Shown here piece by piece: positions 33,065-44,398 of a stretch of DNA of 64,000 nucleotides. Position 1 is the first letter of the stretch. Every line of letters starts with the position of its first letter. Both the position numbers and the translations under genes were made by a program. Source of the DNA: Haematobia irritans (lineage: Eukaryota > Arthropoda > Insecta > Diptera > Muscidae); contig NC_134397.1 of NCBI RefSeq assembly GCF_050003625.1, forward strand, positions 96,580,162 to 96,644,161, in the 5' to 3' direction. The notes under the pieces are model-generated. The model made no database searches and had not been told where the DNA came from. It saw nothing but the letters and a program-made list of their open reading frames with translations.

Positions 33065-33350
33065 ATATATGTTTAACACAGGTTAGGTTAAAGTGGTAGC
33101 CCGATTAAGATTAGGCTCACTTAGAGTATTCAGTCCGTTGTGATACCACATTAACTAAAAGTACCTATTACATATGGGCACTTCTAGTTTTAACCGCTGA
33201 GCCTTCTCGATTATTTTCTTCTGTTGAACCAACCAGATTGTTCCAAAAACATTAGCAGACTGCTTAAGCTAACGTTTTCCAGGTCCGCCAGTAATCTGAA
33301 GCTATATTCCCCTTAAATTTGCTTACGCCTTACACAAAATGCAGGACACT
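33065..33350 (-). mobile_element. 3' end of a LINE sharing the SINE tail
   Basis: In minus orientation this ends GGACTGAATACTCTAAGTGA, then GCCTAATCTTAATCGGGCTA, CCACTTTAACCTAACC. That is the same tail as the SINE with minor changes. Upstream of the tail the sequence is unrelated to the SINE body. I interpret it as the truncated 3' end of the LINE that supplies the SINE's machinery. No coding motif survives, so LINE identity is inferred. Confidence 0.55.
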
Positions 33351-33353
33351 CAC

Positions 33354-33712
33354 CCACACGCACAGAAAAAACATGTTTGGACATCGTTGCAGCATCCATT
33401 TAATGCTTATCTAGAGCATGTAATTGCCGCGAAAGCCATGTATTTTGTCTTTGTAAAAATAGTTTTCTAGCGGAGAAAAATGTATGGTGGCAATAAGCAT
33501 TTGAATGGTTCTCAAATACCGCAAACATGTTCTGTCATTTAAATGATAGAATTAGAGTCCATTAAATGGTCGGGAAAATCATTACCATTCAATTTTTTTA
33601 CTTTTTACAGGGAAAAAAGTATTTTTATAGGTTAAGTATAGACATGTTTAAAACCATTACATGGCGATAAAGACCATTTACATTTTTTTCGTGACCATTT
33701 AGTGACCACCCG
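33354..33712 (-). mobile_element. ATGGT-rich MITE, end fragment
   Basis: It begins at the terminal CACACGCACAGAAAAAACATG-type end and matches the right third of 19,288-20,437 in reverse. Confidence 0.75.
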
Positions 33713-34026
33713 TGTAAAAATTGGTGGATCTAAATAGATATAATCATATCTCAAAATTGGCCGCTTCAGATCTAGGCAGATACACCCAGATATGATGATA
33801 TAGAATTAGATATAATTATATGTAATTCCGTATATAGGGAGATCTGACACCAGATCTACTTACATATAGGGATAGATATAATAATATCTAAGACATTAGA
33901 TCTGGGCCAATTTTGAGATCTGATCAGATCTATTTCCATAGTAATTAGATATGATTAGATCTTACCATTTTTCGGATCTACTCATATCTAATCATATCAA
34001 ATTAGATCTCTCAATTTTTACTCGGG
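33709..34026. mobile_element. AGATCT-rich small MITE
   Basis: The ends CCCGTGTAAAAATTG and, inward from the right, CCCGAGTAAAAATTG bound a 318-bp body. It consists largely of AGATCT, AGATATGAT and ATCATATCT words, so it is strongly self-complementary. No gene is present. Confidence 0.7.
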
Positions 34027-34180
34027 CATTTAACAGACAGACGGACATGGCTAGATCGGCCCGACCCTGAACAATATTGTTAAAGACACCATATGTCTAT
34101 CTCGTCTTCTTCTGGATGTTGCAAACATATGCACTAACTTATAATACTCTGTTCCACAGTGTGGCGCAGGGTATAAATAT
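34027..34180 (+). mobile_element. Right-end fragment of a TATACCC-type repeat
   Basis: ACAGACAGACGGACATGGC, TCTATCTCGTCTTCTTCTGG and GTGTGGCGCAGGGTATAA reproduce the right end of the copy at 56.6-57.9 kb. Confidence 0.7.
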
Positions 34181-34356
34181 ATCCAAACAAAGAAAATTTC
34201 GTTAAATTTTTTTCTACCAGTGTATGCCCTAGGGTGAAACACAATATGTTTGAACAATATAAACAATATTTTGTTTGGGCCAATTCTGAAAATATATATG
34301 CTTGAAGCAAAATGTGTTTGGGGTATATGTTACACAAGCGATTTTTTTTGAGGGTG

Positions 34357-35272
34357 TAGCCATCATCATACAGTCAAACAGTTATATTTGTAGAGCATAG
34401 TTTTGGGCGCCAAGAAACCGATGTAAAGAAACTTTATTTAAATTAAACATTCTAGTTTGTTGGACACTTTGTTCGCAACACTTCGAAAAGATATTCAAAA
34501 TACAAAAAGAATAGGAAGAACGTTTGAATTCATCATAGAACGACTCCTGTTCTATGATTAATTCATACATTTCACACCGAACAAAATACACTAGTTTACA
34601 CTCAAAATGTACACTTGATGAAAATCAACTTTTCTTATGTATTTGAGCTGCTGCGGCACTTAAATGAAGGGTAATAAGATGCTTATAACATTGTCATTTT
34701 TCGGTCGTGTTTCTTCTACTTGGTCTTATTACTTACGTTAGAGTATGGTCTATACGACCATGAAGAGAAAAAAAATTATAATGGTTTATACTTTTCTGGC
34801 GGAAAAGGTCCATTGTAAAATACGATTTTTTTGAAAATTTTAACTTTTCGCATTGATATTTTTTGAATCACTTAACTTATCACAGATCCAACTTATTACC
34901 TTTCATTTAAGTACCAACAACGTTATAGTCGGACATTTCTAACTCGAGATATATTGTGTTTAGTGAAAAAAGAGCGAACATTTAAAAATAACGGGATGTC
35001 TCAAAAACTGTTCCATAATTTTTTTTTTAATTTTTTTCGAAATCAGCAGCTCAAAATACATAAGAAAAGTTGATTTTCATCAAGTGTACATGATTTTTTT
35101 TTGTAAACTAGTGATATTGTCGTGAGGCCAAAGATTTCATGTCCTTAAAATACAAATGCGAATTTTTCTTTTTTCCATTTTTAATGTTACTTACAACTAT
35201 GGAAATTCGCTTTAGCCTGCGATGAAATATGTATAGCTGGCTTTTCAATAACTTAATAATACCAGTTCCTCA
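34357..35272. other. Mostly unassigned; fragment of the 'CACTGAAAAAAA' MITE
   Basis: At about 35,112-35,180, GATATTGTCGTGAGGCCAAAG repeats the left end of the element at 43,719. The remainder is A+T-rich without a recognised element or gene. Confidence 0.45.
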
Positions 35273-35787
35273 CACTCAAAAAAAAGTGAACCCTATATTT
35301 CACTAAAGCCAATTTAACTCTATTTTAGTTCATGGAATCATCATGTTTTGAGAAAGTTTTCTTACCTTTAGTAATTTTTTCGCATACGTTAGTTAAATTA
35401 ATTAAAAAAAAAAAAATTACACCCAAATGAAGCACAAGGACTTCCTAAATTCGTGTCTCCCACAAAATAGTTCAGAATTTCTTAAAATTTGTAAATTTTA
35501 CCAATAATGCACCCATCTTGAACTTCGTATGGCACTAAAGACGTTTTTGCAATTTTTAACTCCAATTTTTTCATTCACACTAAGAAATTTTCTTTTCCAA
35601 GTGAAAAAAAAATATTTTTGTCTAATAAATTTTCTTAAATTGGACGAAAAATTTTTACTTATTTTTGTGATATCGGCATGACAGCTGCGTTTGTAATACA
35701 TTTTAGTTAAAATTTTCTAAAATTAAACTAATTTTTCTAAAATTAACCAAAAATTTCCTTCCTGGTGGAGTCACTGTTTTTTGAGTG
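35273..35787 (+). mobile_element. 'GTGAACCC' MITE, copy 2
   Basis: It starts CACTCAAAAAAAAGTGAACC and ends GTCACTGTTTTTTGAGTG, and is collinear with 24,480-24,970. Confidence 0.8.
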
Positions 35788-35829
35788 CAATGTCCCGTAG
35801 GGTGTAGATCGATTCCTTAATTTTACTTC

Positions 35830-36015
35830 TGTATGTTTCATAAGCGTAGAAAGGCCTCTGGGGGAGGGCTTAGACCCCTCCAGAAAATGTTTACACCCCC
35901 CCCCCCCCCCCCCCCCCCAAGATTTGAAAACCTATTTACAATTTTCCATTGTATTACATTACTTTATCATAGATAGGGGGGGGGGGCTAAAGCCCCCCAG
36001 CTAAAATTTCTAGAA
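35830..36015. repeat. Poly(C)25 and poly(G)11 with G/C-rich inverted patches
   Basis: A pure run of 25 C at 35,896-35,920 and a run of 11 G at 35,976-35,986 sit inside A+T-rich DNA. Outside them are GGGGGAGGGCTTAGACCCC and GGGGCTAAAGCCCCCC palindromes. It may be a G-ended MITE. Confidence 0.85.
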
Positions 36016-37630
36016 ACGCTAATGGCACCCATAGCATTTTTGGTCCATATCATGCAATTCTCATAGCTTTCACCAAAGGCTGATCTATATCGGTGTGTAT
36101 TAGATATACCCACTGCAATAAATTCATTTTTATTGGATCCTTTCGGCACGTGACGCTTTTATCCACACTCTTACAGCCACATAATATTGTATACATATCA
36201 TAGTGGTGGGTACATAAGATTCGGCCCTACCAAATGAATGGAAATATTTTATTTTTGCTTACACTCGTCAAACGATAAAAACTCCGCATTTTATAAAGCC
36301 TGAATCAAAATTATTAGTAGAGTTTTTTTTTTTCTATGATTGTTTGAGATTGATGATAGTTTTTAATATAAAATTGTTAATTTTAATTATTCAACATCAA
36401 CCCATCGTGCGACGATGGGACAGAATGTGAAACTTAGAATGAAATGATCTACTTTGCGACAAATGAGAAGCTTCTCTGTTAACGTGTAATAAATTAGCAA
36501 ATATATAGTACACATACTCGCTGTTTAAACGATACTGAGATATAAATGAATGAATGAAATTGAACTGAACTGAACCCAACTAATGAATAGAGGTGAATTG
36601 AAAATATAAAATATTTCTTACCGGACAAGCGAACGCTTCATCCCAAAATTAACACTTTTTGTTATTATTGCCATTCTTCCCAGTCGTATGCTCTGCGTTG
36701 GTGGTTATTATTTTAAACGTTTGTGCGTCATGTAGCGATATTTCGCGAAATCACTTTGTAGTTTTTTGTTTGACTTTTATATATTTAAATCCCGTGGAAC
36801 CAACGACTTTAGTTCATTTCCAGTTACTGTCGTTATCGCTGAAAATTCGTGAACCGCTCTGTAGATATTTGAAATTTTGTCTTTAACAAAATTTTGATAT
36901 CGTCACTTTTAAGTGATTTTAAATGGTGTTCGACGTGCATATAATCAGCTATTTTGTAAATTTGTGGAACTTCAGCATAGACTTGAAATTCAACGGCTCC
37001 TAACGTCGGCTAAATTGATCTGCCCCGTCCAAGTTGACAAATATTCAACAATTGGCTCAGGCAGCGTATATGCTGTAAATATTTGGATACATCAGAATGC
37101 ACTTTATGTTCTTTGGGTGTTTAAAGCCAAGTACGTAGTAACAAAATAAAAAAAATTATATTTCATGCATAAATGTTGATGTTAAAAAACCCTCCCTATA
37201 CTCCGTTCTCCAATTATTTTTCTATCAACAATACTTTCGATTGTAATTGGTAATTTCTCTTAACCATCAATGACATCATTTGTATTGATCCTAGTTAATT
37301 TCCCCTAGGCGACCGCAGTGATTTCATTCTCTTCTTTTATGTGACATTGTAAAAAGAAAGAAAGAACAGATAAGAAAAATCCGAAATCGGACAAATTCGA
37401 CATTATCGAACATTATTTTTGCAAAATTAAATCTACCTCGCCAAACTAAACTATCTAAGGGTTTTTATTTTCAATGAAATAAAATAAGAAAATGGGATTT
37501 GCATTACATAATCAAACTAGAAAGAAAAAATACTGAAACATGAACTAATTGTTATTGAAAAACATTCTTAAATTTCTTTTGGAAATTAATGTAGACAATC
37601 AAAAAAATTACATTCTTTTCTCGCCAATGA
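36016..37630. other. Largely unique sequence, host-like
   Basis: No repeat of the window matches this 1.6 kb. A TATA-like run (36,778 TATATATTTAAA) and a TCATTT initiator-like site (A at 36,816) are 38 bases apart, slightly too far for a standard fly promoter. Open frames at 36,659-36,886 and 36,913-37,149 have no recognisable domain. A host promoter or leader is possible but weakly supported. Confidence 0.25.
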
Positions 37631-37637
37631 GATTTTA

Positions 37638-37660
37638 CGAGAGCAGTTCGGAAACTTCTT
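37638..37660 (+). mobile_element. Solitary left end of the CGAGGG-type mariner
   Basis: CGAGAGCAGTTCGGAAACTT matches the terminal repeat of the element at 30,598; the sequence then diverges. Confidence 0.7.
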
Positions 37661-37726
37661 AATATAGAATAATTTATTGTTTGAGAAGCAATCAGGTTTC
37701 CGGTCGGACTATAGTTGTATCAGTTT

Positions 37727-38600
37727 ATTTATTTACTTATTTATTTATTTAGTGTAAATTAATTCAAAAAAAAAAATATAAAAAATAACATTAGGACTGG
37801 TTGCCAGGACCTTCACCTATAATATCTAATAATTGTTTAATGTTTACAAGAAAAATTTTAAATCGTTATATATTTAGCTGGTAGTTGTGATTTCAGTTGG
37901 AAGTAGTCAATTTCCAGAATGGACGCTGTAAGCGATTTTGAGTTGTTATGGTTGTTGAAGCAGGATAGTAGATGGTTCATGTTTAGTGGGTTATTACAGT
38001 TTTGGCAAGCGGGGGCTGCTGATTTTTTATGATGTGTTCGCGAGTTAGCTTGGAATGACCCAATCGTAATCTGGTGAGGATTTTTTGTTGTTGTCTAGAA
38101 AAATTGGGATTGATTGACTTATAATACGAATTTGCACCAATTTGGGTTTCTTACTTTAGTTGTGGATGTATTAGGTTCTTCAGATCTTTCTTTGTGTAGT
38201 TAGGTTAGGTTAGGTTTTGTGGCAGCCCGATGTATCAGGCTCACTTAGACTATTCCGTCCATTGTGATACCACAGTGGTGAACTTCTCTCTTGTCACTGA
38301 GTGCTACCCGATTCCATGTTAAGCTCAATGACAAGGGACCTCCATTTTATAGCCGAGTCCGAACGGCGTTCCACATTCCAGTGAAACCACTTAGAGAAGC
38401 TTTGAAACACTCAGAAATGTCACCAGCATTACTGAGGTGGGATAATCCACCGCTGAAAAACTTTTTGGTGTTCGGTCGTAGCTGGAATCGAACCCACGAC
38501 CTTGTGTATGCAAGGCGGGCATGCTAACCATTGCACCACGGTGGCTCTTTGTGTAGTTGTTAATCATTATTGTGGGTGAATTGCTAGCTAATTTGGCGGT
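37727..38600 (-). mobile_element. 3' part of a LINE with post-RT region, minus strand
   Basis: The left edge carries a (TTTA)n tract, a minus-strand 3' tail. The minus strand encodes QKILTRLRLGHSKLTR, then, after a slip, SAAPACQNCNNPLNMNHLL and SC. This pattern, RLRxGHxxLT followed by a C-x-x-C and an HLL-x-x-C, marks the end of ORF2 in I/LOA/R1-type LINEs just after the RNase H region. A full SINE is inserted at 38,202-38,545. The right-hand boundary against the next LINE is uncertain. Confidence 0.75.
38202..38545 (-). mobile_element. Full-length tRNA-derived SINE, copy 2 (in a LINE)
   Basis: It is collinear with copy 1 on the opposite strand. A perfect 13-bp duplication, TCTTTGTGTAGTT (38,189-38,201 and 38,546-38,558), brackets it. 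Box B (GGGTTCGATTCC) and box A (TGGTGCAATGGTTAGC) are both intact, making this one of the best preserved copies. Confidence 0.93.
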
Positions 38601-38649
38601 CTTGTATCAGTGCTTTGGTGGAAGTCACAAAAATATTCGATGTAGCCTA

Positions 38650-39740
38650 GAGAATGACGAAGTTAGCTTTCTGGTTCTTCTTGACCATTCCAAAGCTTTT
38701 GACACTGTAGGGCATAATATGTTAGGAGCAAAGCTGCGGAGTTTTTTTTTTTATTTTCTTCCTCGGCCGTCCGTCTAATTCTATCATACCTCTCAAATCG
38801 TGTAAAATGTGTTCAAATTTTTCTGTATCTAGTCCACTACCTGTGGAAAGAGGGATCCATTCTGGGACCTCTGCTTTTTTCTCTATACAGTAATGATCTA
38901 CCTCTGTATTTATCGACCTGTAAGATCCATATGTATATGTACAAGTGTACATTAGTTGCCCAAGGAATAAAATTGAAGATAGTATTAGATTAGTGAATAA
39001 GGATCTTTCGAGTATATTTAGATGGGCGGATGCAAATGGGTTATGCCTAAATCCCTTTAAATCAAAATGTTTAATTATTACGAAAATGATGTCTCGTTTC
39101 TCTTGTGATGTGGATATTGCAATAAATGACGAAAAAATAGTTATTGTACCTCATGCTAAAAACATTGGTTTAATTTGTAACATCAATTTGACTTGGACGA
39201 ACCATATAAACGTAGCTGTTGGCCAGGGTTACTCGAAGTTACGCTCTTTGTGGGCTACTCAATCATTTACTCCTCAGCGGATTAGATTACTCTTGGCGAA
39301 GACACACATAATTCCCGGAGTACTTTATGGTTCCGAGCTCTTTGCGTGCCGTAACGTAAATTACACTCGTTTTCCAACAATTACCCGTTATGTTTATGGA
39401 TTGAAACGTCTTGTATCAACATCTCAGTATTCGAAATCCTTATATGGTGTTTCACTCCAGGATTTAATGGTCCTGAAACCTCTAACTTTTTTGCACAAGA
39501 TAATATACAAACGAACACCACAATACTTATTCCAGAAATTCCAGTTTGCAAGATCTAACAGGGGAAAGAAATTAATACCTTGAATGGAAATTTTTAATAT
39601 TTGTCGTGCGTCTCTGGAACTCTCCACATGAACTGCAAACCATCAGTAACGCGTTGAATTTTAAGGACAAACTTAGAATATTTTAAGCAATTATGATTGT
39701 TTGTCTGAAAATAATTAAAATCTGTTAAAATTCACGATAC
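38650..39740 (+). pseudogene. LINE reverse transcriptase remnant, plus strand (Jockey/CR1-like)
   Basis: The order of motifs is LVLLDHSKAFDTV (first catalytic Asp region), SNRVKCVQ, and GSILGPLLFSLYSNDLP at about 38,853-38,903. The stretch that should hold YADD follows, but only MY remains before QVYIS, so the catalytic pair is deleted. The downstream thumb region is a long intact frame (38,945-39,583), including FRWADANGLCLNPFKSKCLI, LTWTNHINVAVG, LLLAKTHIIPGVLYG and FARSNRGKKLIP. A further slip leads into VRLWNSPHEL and ISNALNFKDKLRIF. The clade is inferred from resemblance to fly Jockey/CR1 elements. Confidence 0.85.
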
Positions 39741-39759
39741 TAGTGTTAGTTTTTTCATT

Positions 39760-39893
39760 ATATTTTCTTTAACATGTTCTTTAACAAGCGAAAGAAAATT
39801 ATTTATGTCTAATAAATTTGTAATACTCGTTAAAATTTTGTAAAATTAACCAAAATGTTTCTTCCTGATGGGTTCATTGTTTTTTTCAATGTA
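39760..39893 (+). mobile_element. 'GTGAACCC' MITE right-end fragment
   Basis: CCAAAATGTTTCTTCCTGATG and GGGTTCATTG match the right end of 24,480-24,970. Confidence 0.7.
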
Positions 39894-39968
39894 GTATTTT
39901 TCAGGTTGAAATAGTAGCAATAAAAGAGGTGGCACATTGGCAACCTGCAATAAAATCCTAGAGCTCTG

Positions 39969-41102
39969 CACGCAGAGAAGAAACATGATTGTCACAATCA
40001 TATTCGAAGAGCAAAATAATATGATAGGAGCTATTTTTGCGGCGACCATGTAACATTTTAACCTGCAACCATGTTGGCTCAGTGAACATGGTTCTAAGAA
40101 AAATGTAATTGTCCTCATCTAAAATGTTATTATATTGATAAAAAGAATTTTGTTTGAATGAAAAGACAATGGTCACGATTTAAAATGTTATGGTATTCAT
40201 TAAAAATGTTTTTCTCCTAGTTAAAAGAACATGGTTACAACCTAAAATGTTTTGATCTTTATGAAAAAACTTTTTTCATCGTCGAAAAAAGGACGCCACT
40301 TGAGATAAGAAAACACAAAATTAACTTTATTTATTTGTTTTTATTTATTTATAAACTAATTCATTGTTTATTTGTATTTATAATGCCGTTCAAGCAAACA
40401 TCATATATTTTTACACACTCTATTTTATTTCAATTTCAACAATAAGTAATTATTCCATATTTACATCGTGCGCATCAAATGTACAAACGCAGACATCATG
40501 TAACTGCAAATAAAAATAAATGATACCATATAGCAAAATGCAGAACAAAAAACAGGTACATTTTTTCAATTACACTTTCCTTTTTTGTGTTCACATAAAA
40601 CCACGTGCCACTTCTGAATAAATAAGTTAAAACAAAACACAGTAAATCCGTATTCTCCGTCCATTCCAAGAAACAATCAACACACGACTGACGCGCAAAA
40701 TGAAAATCGTGTGTACCTGCTCAATGTTTTTATAAAATTCTTTTCGCTACAAACAAGTTAAAAAAATTAAATGGTCACGAAAAAAATGTAAATGGTCTTT
40801 ATGGCCATGTAATGGTTCTAGACATGTCTATACTGAACCTATAAAAATACTTTTTTCCCTGTAAAAAAGTAAAAAAATTGAATGGTCAGATACATGATTT
40901 TCCCGACCATTTAATGGTCTCAAATTCTATTATTTAAATGATAGAACATGTTTGCGGCATTTGAGAACCATTCAAATGCTTATTGCCACCATACATTTTT
41001 CTCCGCTCGAAAACTATTTTTACAAAGACAAAATACATGGTTTTCGCGGCAATTACATTCTCTAGATAAGCATTAAATGGATGCGGCAACCATGTCCAAA
41101 CA
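39969..41102. mobile_element. ATGGT-rich MITE, copy 2 (right terminus lost)
   Basis: It is collinear with 19,288-20,437 for over 1.1 kb, highly similar, and begins CACGCAGAGAAGAAACATG. It stops at ACCATGTCCAAACATG just before the expected terminal repeat. Confidence 0.85.
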
Positions 41103-41224
41103 TGGACATTTGTGTTTGTCTATGAATCAAAAAGATTCATAGACTGACACAAATCTCTCAACGAGATGGCTGAACAGCGCAATATTCACCCAATATGGGT
41201 GAAACAAAGCGAATGAGTTAGCAA

Positions 41225-41430
41225 GGCTAAGATCCCATTTTCGACAAAACACCCAAAAAGCTTTTCAGCGTGGATTATCCCCCATTAGTAATGCTGGTGA
41301 CGTTGTTCGAATACAGCTATAAAAAGGAGGTCCTTTGTAATTGAGCTAAACATAGATTCATTCACTCGTTAATAAGAGAAAAGTTCACCACAATGAACTG
41401 ACGGGCTGCCGCTGTACCTAATCTAACATA
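41225..41430 (+). mobile_element. Diverged SINE copy
   Basis: Body landmarks CAGCTATAAAAAGGAGGTCC and GATAAGAGAA-like (TAATAAGAGAAAAGTTCACC) remain, with a degenerate tail GACGGGCTGCCGCTG. The tRNA-like head is barely recognisable. It appears older than the other copies. Confidence 0.65.
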
Positions 41431-42057
41431 CAATATGTAACATCAAATATGCTAAGATTTTAATGTGAGATAATTTTGTGATGTGGGAATAAAGACTTCT
41501 GTCGATTTTTTTTTAATAAATAATGTATTTATGGGATGTTTCAATAATTAAAATCATTCTTCGCATGCCATTAGTAGTCCAATAGCACAACCATGCATTC
41601 TTGCATTTCCCTTGGTAATCATTTCAAATTGCTTCTTTGGAAGCAAAATGTAATATTTACTTTGTAATTTTATTTAAAAAATCTTTCTATAGTGAAACAA
41701 TTATTGAATTGGCAAATAATTGCCTTCGCGAACGTTTCCACAACATTCGTTTAGGTAGAGGTAGAAAACTGATAACAATGACTATCGATCGATTTAATTG
41801 TTAAGTTAGTGGTTTGCAGTCGCATTATTTATGCTGAAGACTATTGTTGGTCAGTCGATGCCGCCGCTGATTGAGCCGACTTAATCTCGATTGATTTCTA
41901 GCCGCCAAGTACCCAAAATAAAATATTTTCAAAACTGAAAACAGCTCCAAATTTTCCCATTTTCTGCCCAAACAAAAAACTTTAAGCTGCTGTTAATAGC
42001 AGACTTGATTTTTTGGGCGTGTGGCAAATATTTTTTTTTTCATTTGTCAAATTAATA
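41431..42057. other. Unassigned sequence
   Basis: No element or gene was recognised. The middle (41,860-41,900) is GC-richer and may be host DNA. Confidence 0.35.
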
Positions 42058-42537
42058 CAGTGAACCCACCAGGAAGAAAATTTTTGTAGTTTTTAGAAAA
42101 TTGTAACTAAACAGTATTACAATCGCTAGCATCACGCCGATATCACAAAAATAAGTAAATATTTTTCGACAAATTCAAGAAAATTTATTAGACATGATTA
42201 ATTTTTTTCACTTGCTAAAGAAACTTTTGTAGTTTGAAGAAAAAAATTGGAGTTCAAAAATGCAAGAATGTCTTTAGTGACATACGAAGTTCATGATGGA
42301 AGTATTTTTGGTAAAATTTACAAATTTAAAGAAATAATGAACTATTTAGTGAGAAGTACGAATTTAGTAAATCTTTTAACTTAATTTGTGTATAATTTTT
42401 TCCGTTTTTTAGTTAATTTAACTAACGTACGCAAAATATTATTAGAGTAAAGGAAACTTTCTGGAGACAATAATTCCATGAACTAAAATAAAGTTAAATT
42501 GGCTTTGGTGAAATAGAGAGTTCACTTTTTTTTAGTG
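42058..42537 (-). mobile_element. 'GTGAACCC' MITE, copy 3
   Basis: It starts CAGTGAACCCACCAGGAAG and ends GAGTTCACTTTTTTTTAGTG, in reverse of 24,480-24,970. Confidence 0.8.
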
Positions 42538-42981
42538 TTATAAACATACGTCAAGAGGCCAAAACTGTAGGAAAAGCAAGCGTGAATTTTCAATAGAGTA
42601 AAATATATAATTAAAACTGTTTACGGTTACATTAAACAATCATATGATCGTTCAGGTGTGGTATTTTCGCCGCCGACTAGACCAACTTGTATCGGAGATG
42701 TCGTTCAAGATTTCCCCTTAAAGTCGCTTTTACTTGAAACATTACATAATTTCTAGTTGACGTCTAACTTGAATTTAGAATTTTACGTTGCTTTTAGCAT
42801 GTTTATGAGGGACTTTAATATTGCGCGAAGACCAAATGTGCAAACATTCATAAATGAAAATTCGATATCAGTATCAGTTAAGCAATTCGTAAACGTCGAA
42901 GTTATTCGCGCCCTTATTTTATATATATATATATTTTTTTTTTTTTGGCACGGAATCAATATCAATATCTGATTTTTACTA
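42538..42981. other. Unassigned sequence between MITEs
   Basis: No element was recognised. A frame at 42,757-42,972 has no protein signature. Confidence 0.4.
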
Positions 42982-43399
42982 CACTGAAAACCTGTGAACC
43001 CACCAGGAAAGAAATTTTTGATTATTTTAGAAAATTTAGGGTAATCTTAAAAAATTGTAACTAAACTATATTACAAACGCCGACTTCACAAAGGTAAGTA
43101 CACAATTTTCAACAAATTGATGAAAATTTAATGGACATAATTTAAAATTTTTCTCTTATTAAAGAAAATATCTTGAGCTCAATACGAAGTTAACAATGCG
43201 CGTATTTGTAGTAAAATGTAAAAATTTTAAGAGATACTGCACTATTTTGCTGAACTATTTTGTGTAAACATTTCCCCCTTTAATTTGACTAACGTAGGCA
43301 GAAAAGTCAAGAAAACTTTCTCAAAACATAATTTTCTATGAACTAAAATTGAGTTAAATTGCCCTCTAGAGTACGAAAGGGTTCGGTGTTTTTTTAGTG
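42982..43399 (-). mobile_element. 'GTGAACCC' MITE, copy 4
   Basis: It begins CACTGAAAACCTGTGAACCC and ends GGTTCGGTGTTTTTTTAGTG. A further partial copy in the other orientation follows directly (43,400-43,716). Confidence 0.75.
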
Positions 43400-43716
43400 T
43401 AGTTCATGGAAATTATGTGTTAGTAAAAATTTTCCCAATATGAGAAAGTTCCCTTCATTTTAAAAACGTTTTTGCTTACATTAATTAAATGTACTAAATA
43501 AGAGAAAAAAAAGAAAAATGAAGCTTAAAATTTTATTTTATTTGAAATTCTCGCAAAATAGTTCAAAATTTCCTAAAATTGGTACATATTTACCAAAAAA
43601 TACGTCAATCTTGAGCTCTGTATGGCACTAAAGACATGTTGGCAATTTTATATGTCAAAAAATATTTGCTTATTTTTATGGTATGGGCGTTTGTAATATC
43701 CCCAAAAAATTGATTC
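43400..43716 (+). mobile_element. 'GTGAACCC' MITE, partial copy 5
   Basis: The interior landmarks TTCATGGAA, CTCGCAAAATAGTTC and TGGCACTAAAGACAT occur in the order of copies 1 and 2. Both ends are degraded. Confidence 0.6.
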
Positions 43717-43718
43717 TA

Positions 43719-44374
43719 CACTGAAAAAAATATTGTCGTGAGGTCAAAGATTGCGTGTCTTTAAAATACGAATGCAAATTTTGCTTAGCATAGAAGACGC
43801 ATTTCTCTAATATAAAGTTTTTTTCCTTGTCCAAAAGTCGATAAACTTTTCAATGAAGTCGTATTGTCCTTATAATTAAGTGATTTGAATTAAAAATGGG
43901 TATCATAACATGAAAGAAAAAATGTTCGGGCTAAGGTCAAATTGACTTTAATAATTCAGAAATATTCTTTAATTTTAATGAAATTGTCTTTAAATTAGTT
44001 GTCTTTTTGTATCTTGACTACAAAGCAAAAAATCGTTCAAATATAGGACATGTTTTTCAAAACTTTATTTTAAAGAAGTTTTTTACTTGAAACATAGCAT
44101 AATTTCTACTGGAAGTCGTGTCTTAATTTGGAAAATAAAGTTGTCGTTAACTCGTTTTTAAAGGACTCTGATAGCATATGAAGAAAAAAAGATGAGAAAG
44201 CGAAAAATTAAAATTTGCTTCCTAGAAGCAAGTACACAAAACCCAAATTTAAAAGAGAATTGTGTCTTAAAAGTAACCTTACTTGTATTCTCCGCTTCTT
44301 TGGCTCGGAATCAATACCAAATTTTTTAAAGTAAAGACAAAATCTTTGGAACCGGGCATGCTTTTTTTTCAGTG
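43719..44374 (+). mobile_element. 'CACTGAAAAAAA' MITE, complete copy
   Basis: Perfect terminal repeat CACTGAAAAAAA with TA on both sides (43,717-43,718, 44,375-44,376). Length is 656 bp. Interior landmarks are ATTGTCGTGAGGTCAAAG and AAATCTTTGGAACCGGGCATG. Related copies are at 47,220-47,627, 50,510-52,526 and 55,563-56,370 (decayed). It is non-coding. Confidence 0.85.
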
Positions 44375-44398
44375 TATAACATATATATTCCATATATT

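Larger units (their letters stand above)
30310..34356. mobile_element. Large composite 'CACCCTCAAAA' element with nested insertions
   Basis: The left end CACCCTCAAAAAAAATGC and the right end (inward CACCCTCAAAAAAAATCGC) are flanked by GGC-TA on the left and TA-GCC on the right, suggesting one element of about 4 kb. Inside lie a mariner (30,598-31,810), the two tRNA-like blocks, a LINE 3' end, an ATGGT-rich fragment, an AGATCT-rich MITE and part of a TATACCC repeat. That both ends belong to a single insertion is inferred. Confidence 0.55.

Noticed and set aside
36659..37149. Two adjacent frames as coding exons
   Set aside because: No recognisable protein features; the second depends on a non-ATG start. 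The TATA and initiator-like sites are spaced too far apart.
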